A stretch of 64,000 nt of DNA from contig CAWCQQ010000013.1 in the NCBI GenBank assembly GCA_963797675.1, forward strand, positions 1-64,000, written 5' to 3'. The first letter of the stretch is position 1. The number at the start of each line of letters is the position of its first letter. This document shows, piece by piece, positions 34,288-43,894 of this stretch. This stretch comes from DASQPR01 sp963797675. GTDB taxonomy: Bacteria > Actinomycetota > Actinomycetes > Mycobacteriales > Micromonosporaceae. The notes beneath the pieces are model-generated. The model did no database searches. It saw nothing but the letters and a program-made list of their open reading frames with translations, and had not been told where the DNA came from. A program made the position numbers and the translations under genes.

Positions 34288-34728
34288 CTACCGGGTGATG
34301 AACAACGACCGCAGGTGCTTGCCGTTGACGATCACGACGACGCCCACCAGGATCAGGCCGCAGACGCCTTGTTCGATCTTCATCCACAAGGGGAACGTAC
34401 CGGGGAGCGCGATGATGACCGCGATGGCGGCCACCAGGACACCGGAGATGATCCGCAGCCGCCGGTAGGCGTTGCGGGAACCGCGAGCCGCTCGCGTGGC
34501 AACGCTGAACAGCAGCAGAGCGCTGGCAACGACGATGGTTCCCCGTGTCCAGACGGCCGCGTTCACGGCCGCGGCGTTGTCGCGGAGCGCGACGATGGCC
34601 ACTACGGTGAGGACGCTGATGCCGAGGTAGGCCCCGACCAGCGCCTTCACGCTGCGGAACGCCTGCAGGCTGCGCGGATGATTCAGGTCTGCAACGGTTA
34701 TTGCGGGTTGTGGAATCGGCGTGCTCAT
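34288..34728 (-). CDS. small integral membrane protein
   Basis: Membrane protein of 146 aa with four predicted helices (ALVGAYLGISVLTVVAIVAL, GTIVVASALLLFSVA, ISGVLVAAIAVIIALPG, GLILVGVVVIVNG). N-terminal MSTPIPQPAITVADLNHPRS is soluble. No named family or catalytic motif is recognised. It lies just upstream of the kinase remnant and regulator on the same strand and could be transcribed with them. Confidence 0.72.
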   Translation of the reverse strand: MSTPIPQPAITVADLNHPRSLQAFRSVKALVGAYLGISVLTVVAIVALRDNAAAVNAAVWTRGTIVVASALLLFSVATRAARGSRNAYRRLRIISGVLVAAIAVIIALPGTFPLWMKIEQGVCGLILVGVVVIVNGKHLRSLFITR

Positions 34729-34854
34729 GATGATCCGTCCCTTTCGCGGCAACGTGGATGCCGGCCTCACGGCCAGGCACCTTGAGCGTCGCAACAACGC
34801 CACCGGGCGCGCATCGACCGGACAGCAAGATCTCACGAGGCACGGGCTGAACTG

Positions 34855-34880
34855 TCGGCTCAGCCCGACGGCTGAGCCGA
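34855..34880 (-). terminator. terminator hairpin after the cyclophilin gene
   Basis: Perfect 11-bp stem TCGGCTCAGCC / GGCTGAGCCGA with tetraloop CGAC, 56 bases after the stop of the minus-strand cyclophilin gene. Confidence 0.75.
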
Positions 34881-34935
34881 TCCACCAATCGACTGACTCG
34901 GACCCGACGAGCGCGCCGGCTACCTCGGGTTGAAC

Positions 34936-35685
34936 CTAGTTGGCCGTGACGGTGAGGCTCTGGATCGTCACCGGTAGCTTCGGGTGTCCGTCGGCGGAAC
35001 CGTCCACGACGCCGGCGGCGGCGATCTTGTCGAGGATGTCCAGGCCCTTGGTGACCGTTCCGAACTTCGTGTAGGTGGGAGGCAGCGGACTGTCCTTGTA
35101 GACGAGGAAGAACTGGCTGCTGCCGCTGTTCGGCTCGCCGGTGTTGGCCATCGCGATCGTACCGCGGGCGTAGTTGATCGATGAGCCGTCGCTGTTCGCG
35201 GGCAGGTTCTCGTCCGGGATCGTGTAGGACGGGCCGCCGCTGCCGGTACCGGTGGGATCGCCGCACTGCAGGACGAAGATGCCGTCGGTGGTGAGCCGGT
35301 GGCACGGCGTGTTGTTGAAGAACTTCGTCGCGCCCAGGTAGGCGAAGCTCGCCACCGTACACGGAGTTGCCTTGCGGTCGGTCTTGATCACGATATCGCC
35401 CTGATTCGTGACGATCGTCATGGTGGCGGTGCCGGCGTGCGGCGGCGAGACCGGGGGTACGCCGGTCTTGGTCAGGGCGGGATTGTTCTCGGCGAGGGTC
35501 CACGCGCACAGACCGCTCGGCACCGGGGACGCCGGGACGGTGGATGCGACCGGAGGCGTGCTGATCGGAGTGGTCGGCGCGGCGCCGCCCGCCGTACCGC
35601 TTGAGGTCGCCGATGAGGCACAACCGGCGACGGCCAGAACGGCGAATGCGGCGACCAGGGACAGGCGAGCGCGGAGTCGGTTCAC
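34936..35685 (-). CDS. cyclophilin-type peptidyl-prolyl cis-trans isomerase, lipoprotein
   Basis: Exported foldase of 249 aa. Lipobox VAGC (Cys near residue 22) and a Pro/Thr-rich linker precede a cyclophilin domain with CHRLTTDGIFVLQCGDPTGT, YTIPDENLP, RGTIAMANTGEPNSGSSQFF and FGTVTKGLDILDKI. This is the bacterial PpiB-like type. The usual FHR and QGGD motifs are altered to CHR and QCGD, adding two Cys. Likely acts on proteins emerging outside the membrane. Confidence 0.92.
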   Translation of the reverse strand: MNRLRARLSLVAAFAVLAVAGCASSATSSGTAGGAAPTTPISTPPVASTVPASPVPSGLCAWTLAENNPALTKTGVPPVSPPHAGTATMTIVTNQGDIVIKTDRKATPCTVASFAYLGATKFFNNTPCHRLTTDGIFVLQCGDPTGTGSGGPSYTIPDENLPANSDGSSINYARGTIAMANTGEPNSGSSQFFLVYKDSPLPPTYTKFGTVTKGLDILDKIAAAGVVDGSADGHPKLPVTIQSLTVTAN

Positions 35686-35921
35686 CGGCGCACTCTATCG
35701 GGTCTCCCCGCGAGGCGACGGCCGGATCGTCGATATGGAGTGCTCGGCTGCCGACGTGTATCGGGGGATTACCCCGACGTCGTCCCTCGGATCATCAGGG
35801 TATCGGTGGGAGGACTCCCGGATGGCCGACGGGTCGGATGCCCGCACACTGAATCCGCAACTGTTCTTGGCGGCAACGGCGGGCGCGGCTGCTCATGGCG
35901 TACGGCTGCTCGCTGTATACC

Positions 35922-35934
35922 GAGTATGATACTC
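35922..35934. promoter_or_regulatory. PadR operator candidate
   Basis: Perfect palindrome GAGTAT-G-ATACTC, 25 bases before the padR ATG at 35959, next to a GTATAC hexamer. PadR-family regulators commonly repress their own operon through AT-richer dyads of this size. It stands out in an otherwise GC-rich region. Confidence 0.6.
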
Positions 35935-35958
35935 AGTTTCCTACCGACGGGATTTGGT

Positions 35959-36540
35959 ATGACTGTGCGGCATGCATTGCTCGCGATATTGAGCGAGGGC
36001 CCGAAGTACGGGCTGCAGCTTCGACAGGAGTTCGAGGCGAGAACGGGCGAGGTCTGGCCGTTGAACGTCGGCCAGGTGTACACGACCTTGCAGCGACTCG
36101 AGCGTGACGGGTTGGTGGAGTCGGACGACACCCCGGATGAGGGCGCGCAGAAGAACTTTCAGATCACCGCGGCGGGCGGGTCGGAGTTGTCGCGATGGCT
36201 GCGTACGCCGCCGGACCTGAGTTCCCCGCCGCGCGACGAACTGGTCGTGAAGGTGCTGGTGGCGTTGCGCGTTCCCGGCATCGAGGTCCGCGACGTGATC
36301 CAGGTGCACCGACGCTATCTGGTGGAGCTGATGCAGCAGTGGACTCGCCTCAAGGAGGATGAATCGCAGCTCGATCTGGCATTCGGCCTGGTCGTCGACG
36401 CCGAGCTGTTCCGATTGGACTCCGTCATACGCTGGCTGGACACCGCGGACGGCCGGATCAAACGAGCCGCCGCAGAACCGGTGCCGGCGCCGGAGTTCGC
36501 GCTGCCGAAGCTGCGTCGCACGGTCGGGACGCCACGATGA
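35959..36540 (+). CDS. PadR-family transcriptional regulator
   Basis: Repressor of 193 aa with the PadR winged helix (MTVRHALLAILSEGPKYGLQ then VGQVYTTLQRLERDGLVE) and the Vir_act_alpha-type C-terminal helical dimerisation domain. First gene of a padR - ATPase - FtsX permease operon, with ATGA overlap to the ATPase start. It likely senses the compound exported or sensed by the transporter; such units often respond to cell-envelope stress or antibiotics. Confidence 0.93.
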   Translation: MTVRHALLAILSEGPKYGLQLRQEFEARTGEVWPLNVGQVYTTLQRLERDGLVESDDTPDEGAQKNFQITAAGGSELSRWLRTPPDLSSPPRDELVVKVLVALRVPGIEVRDVIQVHRRYLVELMQQWTRLKEDESQLDLAFGLVVDAELFRLDSVIRWLDTADGRIKRAAAEPVPAPEFALPKLRRTVGTPR

Positions 36541-37271
36541 GCGTTCTCGAACTGCACGACGTCAGCAAGGTCTACGGGCAGAAGCCGGTCGAGGTACACG
36601 CCCTTGATGAGGTCTGCCTGTCCGTCGACGCCGGCATGATGGTGGCGGTGATGGGGGCCAGCGGATCGGGCAAGAGCACCCTGCTGACGATCGCCGGCAG
36701 CCTGGAGGATCCGACCAGCGGCACCGTCACCGTCGACGGCGCCGATCTCTCGCAGATGTCACGCAATGCGAAGGCGCGGCTGCGCCGCCGCTCGATCGGC
36801 TACGTGTTTCAGGACTACAACCTGCTCGCCGGACTGACCGCACTGGAAAACGTCGCAATGCCGATGGAACTCGACGGGGTTTCCGCACGCACAGCGCAGG
36901 CAACCGGCCTGCAGACGCTCGACGAGCTGGGCCTCGCCGATCGCGCGTCGCACTACCCGGACCAGCTGTCCGGCGGCGAGCGGCAACGGGTCGCCATCGC
37001 CCGGGCCGTCGTCGGCGACCGTCGGCTGCTGCTGGCCGACGAACCCTCGGGCGCCCTCGACTCGACCAACGGTGAGGCCGTCATGCGTCTGATCCTCGCA
37101 GCGTGTCGACGTGGCGTCGCCGCCGTCGTGGTCACCCACGATGCGCAGCTGGCGTCCTGGGCCGATCGTGTCGTGTTCCTTCGCGACGGTCGCATCGTCG
37201 ACCAGACCTCCCCACCACCGAGCCCCGATTCGCTCCTGGAATCCGTGCCGCAGACCGGCCCGCGCTCATGA
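36537..37271 (+). CDS. ABC transporter ATP-binding protein (MacB/LolD type)
   Basis: ATPase of 244 aa. Walker A GASGSGKSTLL, Q-loop VFQDYNLLAGLTALENVAMP, signature LSGGERQRVAIARAVVGD, Walker B LLLADEPSGALDS and H-loop VVVTHDAQLA are all intact. It partners with the FtsX-like permease immediately downstream (start overlap ATGA at 37268-37271). Such pairs act in drug or peptide resistance or lipoprotein movement rather than classic uptake. Confidence 0.95.
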   Translation: MSVLELHDVSKVYGQKPVEVHALDEVCLSVDAGMMVAVMGASGSGKSTLLTIAGSLEDPTSGTVTVDGADLSQMSRNAKARLRRRSIGYVFQDYNLLAGLTALENVAMPMELDGVSARTAQATGLQTLDELGLADRASHYPDQLSGGERQRVAIARAVVGDRRLLLADEPSGALDSTNGEAVMRLILAACRRGVAAVVVTHDAQLASWADRVVFLRDGRIVDQTSPPPSPDSLLESVPQTGPRS

Positions 37272-39726
37272 GCGCCACCACGCTGGAGCGCCCGACGCTC
37301 TCCGCCGACGGCGGAGCACCCGCCCGCCGGGCCGTCATGCGCTGGGCATGGCGACTGTTTCGGCGCGAATGGCGCCAACAACTGCTGGTACTGGCGTTGG
37401 TCATCGTCGCGGTCGCCGCCACGATCCTCGGCGCGGCGATCGAGACGAACATCCCGCCGGCCGTGAACGCCGGATTCGGCACCGCCAACCACCTCATCAC
37501 CCTCCCCGGTGGAACCACCGACCTCACCGGCGAACTCGCCACCATCGGTCAGCACTTCGGGACCGTCGACGTCATCGAGAACCAGACCCTGAACATCGGG
37601 CTGGCACAGGCGGCCCAACTGCGCGCCCAGGACCCGTCGCGGTGCCTTCGGTCGCCCGATGCTCGCGCTCGTCTCCGGCCGCTACCCGCACGGTGCCGCC
37701 GAGGTCGCCATGACCCAACAGCTGGCCAGCACGCTCGCCCTGCACGTCGGCGAGCGTGTGGCAGACCGGCGGCCGGCACCTGCAGGTCGTCGGGGTGGTG
37801 GAGAACCCGCAGAACCTCCTCGACAACTTCGCGCTGCTCGCTCCCGGGCAGCTCGCATCACCGAGCCAGGTGACCGTCCTGTTCAACGCCACATCGGCGA
37901 GCCTGGCCGGGTTCACGTTCCCGGCCGGTACCGCGCCGGTGACGCCGACGCCCCCGAACGGCATCGCACCGTCGGTGATCGTCTTCGCGATCGCGATCAT
38001 CGGGCTGATCTTCGTCGGCCTGGTCGCCACCGCCGGGTTCGCGGTGCTGGCCCAACGCCGCCTCCGCGGACTCGGGATGCTCTCCGCGCTCGGCGCCACC
38101 GATCGGCACGTCCGCCTCGTCATGGTCGCCAACGGTGCCCTCGTCGGTGCCGCCGGCGCGCTCATCGGCGCCGTCATCGGGCTCGGCGCGTGGATCGCGT
38201 ACGCGCCGCATCTGGCGGTCAGCGCCCACCACGAACTCACCTGGACCCACCTGCCCTGGTGGCTGGTTGCCGCGACGATGCTGCTCGCGATCCTGACCGC
38301 CACTCTCGCCTCCCGCCGCCCGGCTCGCGCCGTGGCGCAGGTCCCGACCGTCGCCGCCCTGTCCGGTCGACCCCCCGCCACTCGGGCGGTCCACCGGTCC
38401 GCCGATCCCGGGCGCCGTGATCCTCGTGATCGCCACGCTGATGCTCGCGTTCTCCGGTGGCTGGGGCGGCAACGGCGGCAAGGACACGCGGCCTGCAACT
38501 CTCGGCCTCCTCGGAACCGCGGTCGGCCTGCTGCTGCTCGCCCCGTTCGCGATATCGCTTCTGGGCTTCCATGCCCACCGAGCGCCGATCGCGGCCCGGA
38601 TCGCCCTCCGCGATCTCGCCCGCTACCGATCCCGCTCCGGAGCCGCGCTCGCCGCGAGCAGCTTCGCCGTACTCATCGCGATGCTCGTCACCCTCATCAC
38701 CACCGGCCGCTACGCCGACCCGGTGGACTACTTCGGACCGAACCTCCCCGCCAACCAACTTCTCGTCCAAACCGCGGCTATCACGCGGTCCGGACACCGG
38801 CCCACCGACGCCGGCGACGCCGCAGCGCGCCGCCGAGCAGGCAGCCCAGGCCCAAGCGATCGCCGCATCACTGGACTCGCACGACATTCTCGCCCTCGAC
38901 ACCACCGACGCGTTCCTCGGCGCGGCATACCGCGACCGGCGACCTCGGCGGACCCGGCACCATCTACCTGGCCACACCGGCGCTGCTGGCGCACTACGGC
39001 ATCGACTCGAGCTCGATCAGCCCGGCCACGATGGTCATCACGTCCCGGCCCGGGCTGCAAGGCACCTCCGGGCTGGAACTGATCTCCGGCGGCATCGGGA
39101 CCCGACCCGCAAGCGCTGCGTGATCCCGGCGATTCAGACCGAACGACGAGCTGCCGACCGACGCCTCCGCACCCAACCTGCTCGTCACCGAACATGCGGT
39201 GACCGCCCTCGGGCTGCAGGTGACGCAGGACGCGTGGCTGATCCAGACCGCGGATCCGCTGACCGCCACGCAGATCAACACCGCCCGGCAGATCGCCGCC
39301 GCCGCCGGCCTGACCATCGAAACCAAGAGCCAAGCCCCGTCGCTGTCCACCGTCCGCAACGACGCCACGTACGCCGGTGTGCTGCTCGCCCTCGGGGTCC
39401 TGGCCATGACGATCGGGTTGATCCGCAGCGAAGCCGCCGGCGAACTGCGTACGCTCACCGCGACCGGCGCATCCAGCCGTACCCGTCGCACCATCACCGC
39501 CGCCACCGCCGGCACCCTCGGCCTGCTCAGCGCCGTCCTCGGCACCGCCGTCGCCTACCTCGCCACGGCAGCGTTCTTCCGCAGCCAACTCACCGAACGC
39601 ATGGCCCATCCGCCGATCCTCAACCTGATACTCATCCTGATCGGACTGCCGCTGCTCGCCACGGCCGGCGGCTGGCTGTTCGCCGGCCGCCAGCCACCGG
39701 CCATCGCCCACCAGCCGATCGAATGA
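37268..39726 (+). pseudogene. FtsX-like ABC permease (multiple frameshifts)
   Basis: Large membrane permease of about 820 aa, partner of the upstream ATPase. Segments in changing frames: FRREWRQQLLVLALVIVAVA (first helix), VFAIAIIGLIFVGLVATAGF with ALGATDRHVRLVMVANGALV (FtsX core 1), IALRDLARYRSRSGAALAAS (second half start), and LRTLTATGASSRTRRTITAA with the last helices (FtsX core 2). Breaks lie near 37640, 37758, 38405, 38800, 38945 and 39120. All domains are recoverable, so the gene is probably intact in the organism. Topology is the duplicated ten-helix type with large extracellular loops. Confidence 0.82.
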
Positions 39727-39876
39727 GCGCTCAGCCGAATGGCGCAGCCGTCGGGCGTCATGGATCGGATTGTTTGGAATCGTGGCAGGCGGGTGTCGAT
39801 TCGGCGGTGGCCACTTCGTAGTGGGAGTGAGGGCCGGCCAGAGACCGGCTCCGGATGACAAACGGGAGCGATCGTC

Positions 39877-40269
39877 ATGACGCAGTACCTGCTCGCACTC
39901 TACAAGGCCGACAATGTCGAACCGTTCCCCCGGAACGGACCCGGCAGATCTGGGCCGGCGTCAACGCGCTGGGCGACAAGATGAACGGACGCCGGTGTGT
40001 TCGTGTTCAAGAGCGGCCTGCGTGGTGGCTCGGCGTCTGCGACCGTGGTGCGCCAGTCCGGCGGCGACTTCCTGATGACCGACGGGCCGTACACCGAGAC
40101 CAAGGAACACCTCTGCGGGTTCTGGATCATCGACGTCGCCGACCTGGACGAGGCACTGGAGTGGGCGAAGCTCGCCGCGGTCGCGGAGCAGCTGCCGATC
40201 GAGGTCCGCCCGTTCTTTGAAGGGGACCTCGACGACGCGATCCGGGCTAATGCGTCCGACGCGCAGTGA
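39877..40269 (+). pseudogene. YCII/DGPF-domain protein (frameshifted)
   Basis: Small YCII-related protein of about 130 aa, read in three frames: MTQYLLALYKADNVEPF, then ERTRQIWAGVNALGDKM, then FVFKSGLRGGSASATVVRQS with DGPYTETKEHLCGFWIIDVA (the DGPF motif). Breaks lie near 39930 and 39990. It is followed after 33 bases by an ECF42 sigma factor, the conserved partner of this family. DGPF proteins are thought to work with ECF42 factors, but the mechanism is unknown. Confidence 0.85.
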
Positions 40270-40302
40270 CCATATCCGTGCAGCGGCCATAGACTCTCGC
40301 GC

Positions 40303-41553
40303 GTGACTGTCGAGGCTGTGTTCCGCCGCGAGTACGGTCGCTGCGTCGCCAGCCTGATCCGCTTCCTCGGCGATATCGACGCCGCCGAGGAAGCGGTCCA
40401 GGACGCGTTCACCGTGGCGGTCGCCAGGTGGCCGTCGGACGGTCTGCCGCCCAATCCCGGTGCGTGGATCGTCACGACCGCCCGCAACCGGGCCATCGAC
40501 CGGCTGCGCCGCGAGTCGGTCCGGGACGAGCGGCACGCGCAAGCACATCACCTGTACGGTGCCGCCGTTCAGGCCGCACCGGACAATGACCTGGCGCAGC
40601 AGGAGGAGACCGTGCCCGATGACCGGCTGCGCCTGATCTTCACCTGCTGTCATCCGGCGTTGAACCAGCCCGCCCAGGTCGCGCTGACCCTGCGGCTGCT
40701 CGGCGGGCTCGAGACGCCGGAGATCGCGCGGGCATTCCTCGTTCCCGAAGCAACGATGGCCCAGCGGATCGTCCGGGCCAAACGCAAGATCAGGGACACC
40801 GGCATCCCCTATCGCGTGCCCGCGGAAGCCGAACTTCCGGCCCGCCTCACACCCGTCCTCGCCGTCGTCTACCTGATCTTCAACGAAGGCTACGCGGCGA
40901 CCGCCGACTCTCTGATAAGGGTTGATCTGTGCGCCGAGGGGATCCGGCTCGCCCGCGTGCTGGCCGAGATGATGCCCGACGAGCCGGAGGCGCGGGGGCT
41001 GCTGGCTCTGCTCTTGCTGCTGCACGCTCGCAGCGCCGCCCGCCTCACCGCCAACGGCTCGCTGGTCCGCCTGGGTGAACAGGACCGGCGGCTCTGGGAC
41101 CGGGACCTGATCGCCGAAGGGCAGGCCATCGTGCGTGCGTGCGTCCAGCGCGGCCGTCCCGGCCCGTACCAGATCCAGGCTGCGATCAACGCTGTCCACT
41201 CCGTTGCGCCCCGCTTCGACAACACCGACTGGCACGCCATCCTGACGCTCTACGACCAGCTGTACGCACTCACGCCGACTCCGGTAGTCGCACTCAACCG
41301 GGCAGTCGCGCTCGCCGAAGTCCGCGGCCCCGCAGCCGGCCTGGCCGCAGTGGACGACCTGCGGTCTTCGGGCCTCGACAACTACTACTTGTTCCACGCG
41401 TCACGCGCCGACCTGCTACACCGCCTCGGCCGCACCACCGAAGCCGCGGCGGCCTACGCTACCGCCCGCTCCCTCACCGCGAACCCGGTCGAACAGGCCT
41501 TCCTCGACGCTCGGCGCGCCACGCTCAGCCGACCGAATCCCGCACAAGAATGA
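40303..41553 (+). CDS. ECF42-group RNA polymerase sigma factor with C-terminal TPR-like extension
   Basis: Sigma factor of 416 aa. Sigma-2 (SLIRFLGDIDAAEEAVQDAF) and sigma-4 (QVALTLRLLGGLETPEIARA with PEATMAQRIVRAKRKI) are followed by a long extension carrying group-specific motifs: DRRLWDRDLIAEGQA, GPYQIQAAINAVHS and ALNRAVALAEVRGPAAGL. ECF42 factors lack a classic anti-sigma factor and are regulated through the extension together with DGPF proteins. GTG 40303 fits the family N-terminus. Confidence 0.93.
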   Translation: MTVEAVFRREYGRCVASLIRFLGDIDAAEEAVQDAFTVAVARWPSDGLPPNPGAWIVTTARNRAIDRLRRESVRDERHAQAHHLYGAAVQAAPDNDLAQQEETVPDDRLRLIFTCCHPALNQPAQVALTLRLLGGLETPEIARAFLVPEATMAQRIVRAKRKIRDTGIPYRVPAEAELPARLTPVLAVVYLIFNEGYAATADSLIRVDLCAEGIRLARVLAEMMPDEPEARGLLALLLLLHARSAARLTANGSLVRLGEQDRRLWDRDLIAEGQAIVRACVQRGRPGPYQIQAAINAVHSVAPRFDNTDWHAILTLYDQLYALTPTPVVALNRAVALAEVRGPAAGLAAVDDLRSSGLDNYYLFHASRADLLHRLGRTTEAAAAYATARSLTANPVEQAFLDARRATLSRPNPAQE

Positions 41554-41617
41554 GCCCGGCGCAATGACGTACGCGCGACGAAGCATGGGAGCGCGCGAGA
41601 AAAGGTCGACGACCATT

Positions 41618-41637
41618 CCGGCGCCCTTCAGCGCCGG
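41618..41637 (+). terminator. hairpin after the ECF42 gene
   Basis: CCGGCGC / GCGCCGG stem with 6-base loop CCTTCA, 64 bases after the sigma factor stop. Short but GC-only stem; possible terminator. Confidence 0.4.
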
Positions 41638-41814
41638 CGCGCCGAGATGCGAAAGGTTCACCTGTGCCGCACGAGGACTGCGGCGCCGGCCGCCGTCGGT
41701 AGGAACTGTTCAGGAACGGCCCGGACGGGGACAACTAGACGGGCCAGCAGTCCCCACCGGTCGACCCGGCGCGCAGCAGCGCCGAGCACAGCCCGACTAT
41801 TTACCCAACACGCC

Positions 41815-42372
41815 TTAGCACGTGACATCGACGATGATCGTGGCACCGGGTGCGTCGGACTGCGGGTCGCTCTTTCCCTCGATGTGGGCGGTCTTGCCGT
41901 CCGACGACTGCGTCATGGTCGCATCGCCGAGATTGAAGTAGTTCTTCCCGCCGACCGTCGCCTGAATCGTCGCCTTGCCCTGGGTGGCGGTGTTGTTGAC
42001 GACGACGCTGTCGACCTTCGGTCCGGTGTACGCGCCGTGGAGTCCGGTCACGTCGATGAGCACGCCGGCCGCGGCGCTCCAGATGTCGCTGGCGGATCGG
42101 CAGGTGCCGCCGTGAATGTCCGCGTTGGCGCCGCCGGCCTGGATCTTGATCTCGGCGGTGCCGCCACAGTTGACGCTGACGACGCCGGGTTCGTTGCCGG
42201 TGAGACCACCCGAACAGGCGGTGTCGGCGGCGGCTGGAGCGGTGGCGTTCGCTGTGGTCGCGGCGGACCCGGGCGAAACTTTCGTGCCGGTTGTGGCGCT
42301 GTCGTTGGTGCCGCTGGAGCATCCCGCGAGCACTACGAGCGACAACGCAGCGATTGAGACCCGTCTCTTCAT
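41815..42372 (-). CDS. LpqH-like (19-kDa antigen type) lipoprotein
   Basis: Lipoprotein of 185 aa: signal peptide MKRRVSIAALSLVVLAGC with lipidated Cys18, a Thr/Ala/Ser linker, and a beta-sandwich domain with four further Cys (TACSGG, VNCGG, TCRSA and the final DVTC). The repeated GGKNYFNLGDATMTQSSDG pattern resembles the mycobacterial LpqH/LppE group. Envelope protein of unknown function. Confidence 0.78.
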   Translation of the reverse strand: MKRRVSIAALSLVVLAGCSSGTNDSATTGTKVSPGSAATTANATAPAAADTACSGGLTGNEPGVVSVNCGGTAEIKIQAGGANADIHGGTCRSASDIWSAAAGVLIDVTGLHGAYTGPKVDSVVVNNTATQGKATIQATVGGKNYFNLGDATMTQSSDGKTAHIEGKSDPQSDAPGATIIVDVTC

Positions 42373-42616
42373 GAGATAGCAAGATACGCCCTGCGTTCAA
42401 GCCAGGATAGCGGCTACCGTTTACGGAGCTTGGCGAAGTGCATACCCACGCCGACAGCTCGAATCGGGACGGTGGAACGTGATGGCGACCTCTCACCGGC
42501 GACGACGCAGTCACCGGCGGCCGCCCCGTCCGTAGGATCCGATCCGGCCAGTGCGGCTTGACGACCATCAGGCAGCTGTGAATTCGGGCAGCGGATATCC
42601 AGAGGTGCCGACACCC

Positions 42617-43881
42617 ATGACCGCCATCGACGAGACCGCAGCACGTGGCACCGTCCGGCAGTGGTACCCGTTGGCGCTGGTGTACCTGTCGGTCGGCGTG
42701 TCGTCGGCGATGGCGGCACCGTTTCTCACCCTGTTCCTCACCACCGCGGTACGCGCCGATCCGGTCCACGTGACCATCTACCTGGTCGTCGCGCCGCTGT
42801 CCGCGGTGGTGGTGTCCACGCTGCTCGGCCGGTTGTCGGATCGCCGGGCGATCCGCCGTCGCCTTCTGATCGGTGCGGCGCTCGCCGGCTGTGTCGGCTC
42901 CGGGCTGTTGCGATCGTCCGCGACTACTGGATCCTGCTGGTCCTGGTGGTGACCGCGACCGCGACGGCGGCATGCCTGATTCCGCAGGTGTTCGCGTACG
43001 CGCGCACCGCCATGCGCGGCTCCGATCGTGCCCCGATGGCGATCAGTTCGCTGCGTACGCTGTTCTCGGTCGCCTGGGTGGGTGGTCCTCCGCTCGCGGC
43101 CGTGGTGTTGTCGGCCGGCGGATTCACCGCGGTCTACGCGTGCGCGGCCGGAATGTATGCGGTCGCTGCGCTCATCGCGCTGCGTCGCCTGCCGGAACTG
43201 GAGCCGGCCCACGTCGACGCCGATCCGGCCGCACCGGCAGCCGCGGCCGAAACGTCCCGCAGGCTCGTTGCGCTCACCCTGGCCGCGTTCGTGCTGCTGC
43301 AGTGTGCGACGAGCCTCAGCGTCCAATTGGTGTCGGTGTACGTCACGCACGACCTCGGCGGAGACGTCCGCGACTCGGGCCTGATCCTGGGGCTGTGCGC
43401 CGGGCTGGAGATCCCGCTCATGCTCGGCCTCGGTCTGCTGTCGTCCCGCGTGCCGGTGCGCCGACTCATCCTCGCCGGGCCGGTGTTCGCCGTCGCGTAC
43501 TTCTCCCTGGCCGCCGTCACCAGCCACACCTGGCAACTCGCGGTCGCGCAGATCCTCAACGCCTCCTCGATCGCCGCGATCCAGGGCCTCGGCATCGCGT
43601 ACTTCCAGGATCTGCTCCCCGGTCACCCGGGCCGGGCCTCGACCCTGTACAGCAACGGCTTTCCGGCCGGCGCGATGCTCGCCGGACCGATCATCGGCGC
43701 GGCCGGCCACCTCGGCTACCGGTTCGCCTACGCCTCCGCGGCCGTCCTCAGCGCCGGTGGGCTCGTCCTGCTGCTGATCAATCGCGGGCCGACCACAGAC
43801 CGGCCGCGGGTGGAAGCCGTCGCGGCGATCGACGTGCCACGGGATGCCAGCGCGACCACCATTCTCGACCCGGCGCCGTAG
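42617..43881 (+). pseudogene. MFS transporter, sugar efflux (SetA-like) type (one frameshift)
   Basis: Twelve-helix major facilitator of about 420 aa. The N-terminal helices (LALVYLSVGVSSAMAAPFLT; motif A-like LLGRLSDRRAIRRRLLIG) are in one frame. From about 42905 the rest is in another (VRDYWILLVLVVTATATAAC onward, including DLGGDVRDSGLILGLCAGLE). The ISSLRT and GFPAGAMLAGPIIG segments are like sugar efflux transporters. ATG 42617 fits helix 1. Confidence 0.82.
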
Positions 43882-43894
43882 CCCGACAAAACAG

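Noticed and set aside
39961..41397. 478-codon minus-strand frame opposite the ECF42 gene
   Set aside because: The plus strand encodes an unmistakable ECF42 sigma factor; the antisense translation has no domain features.
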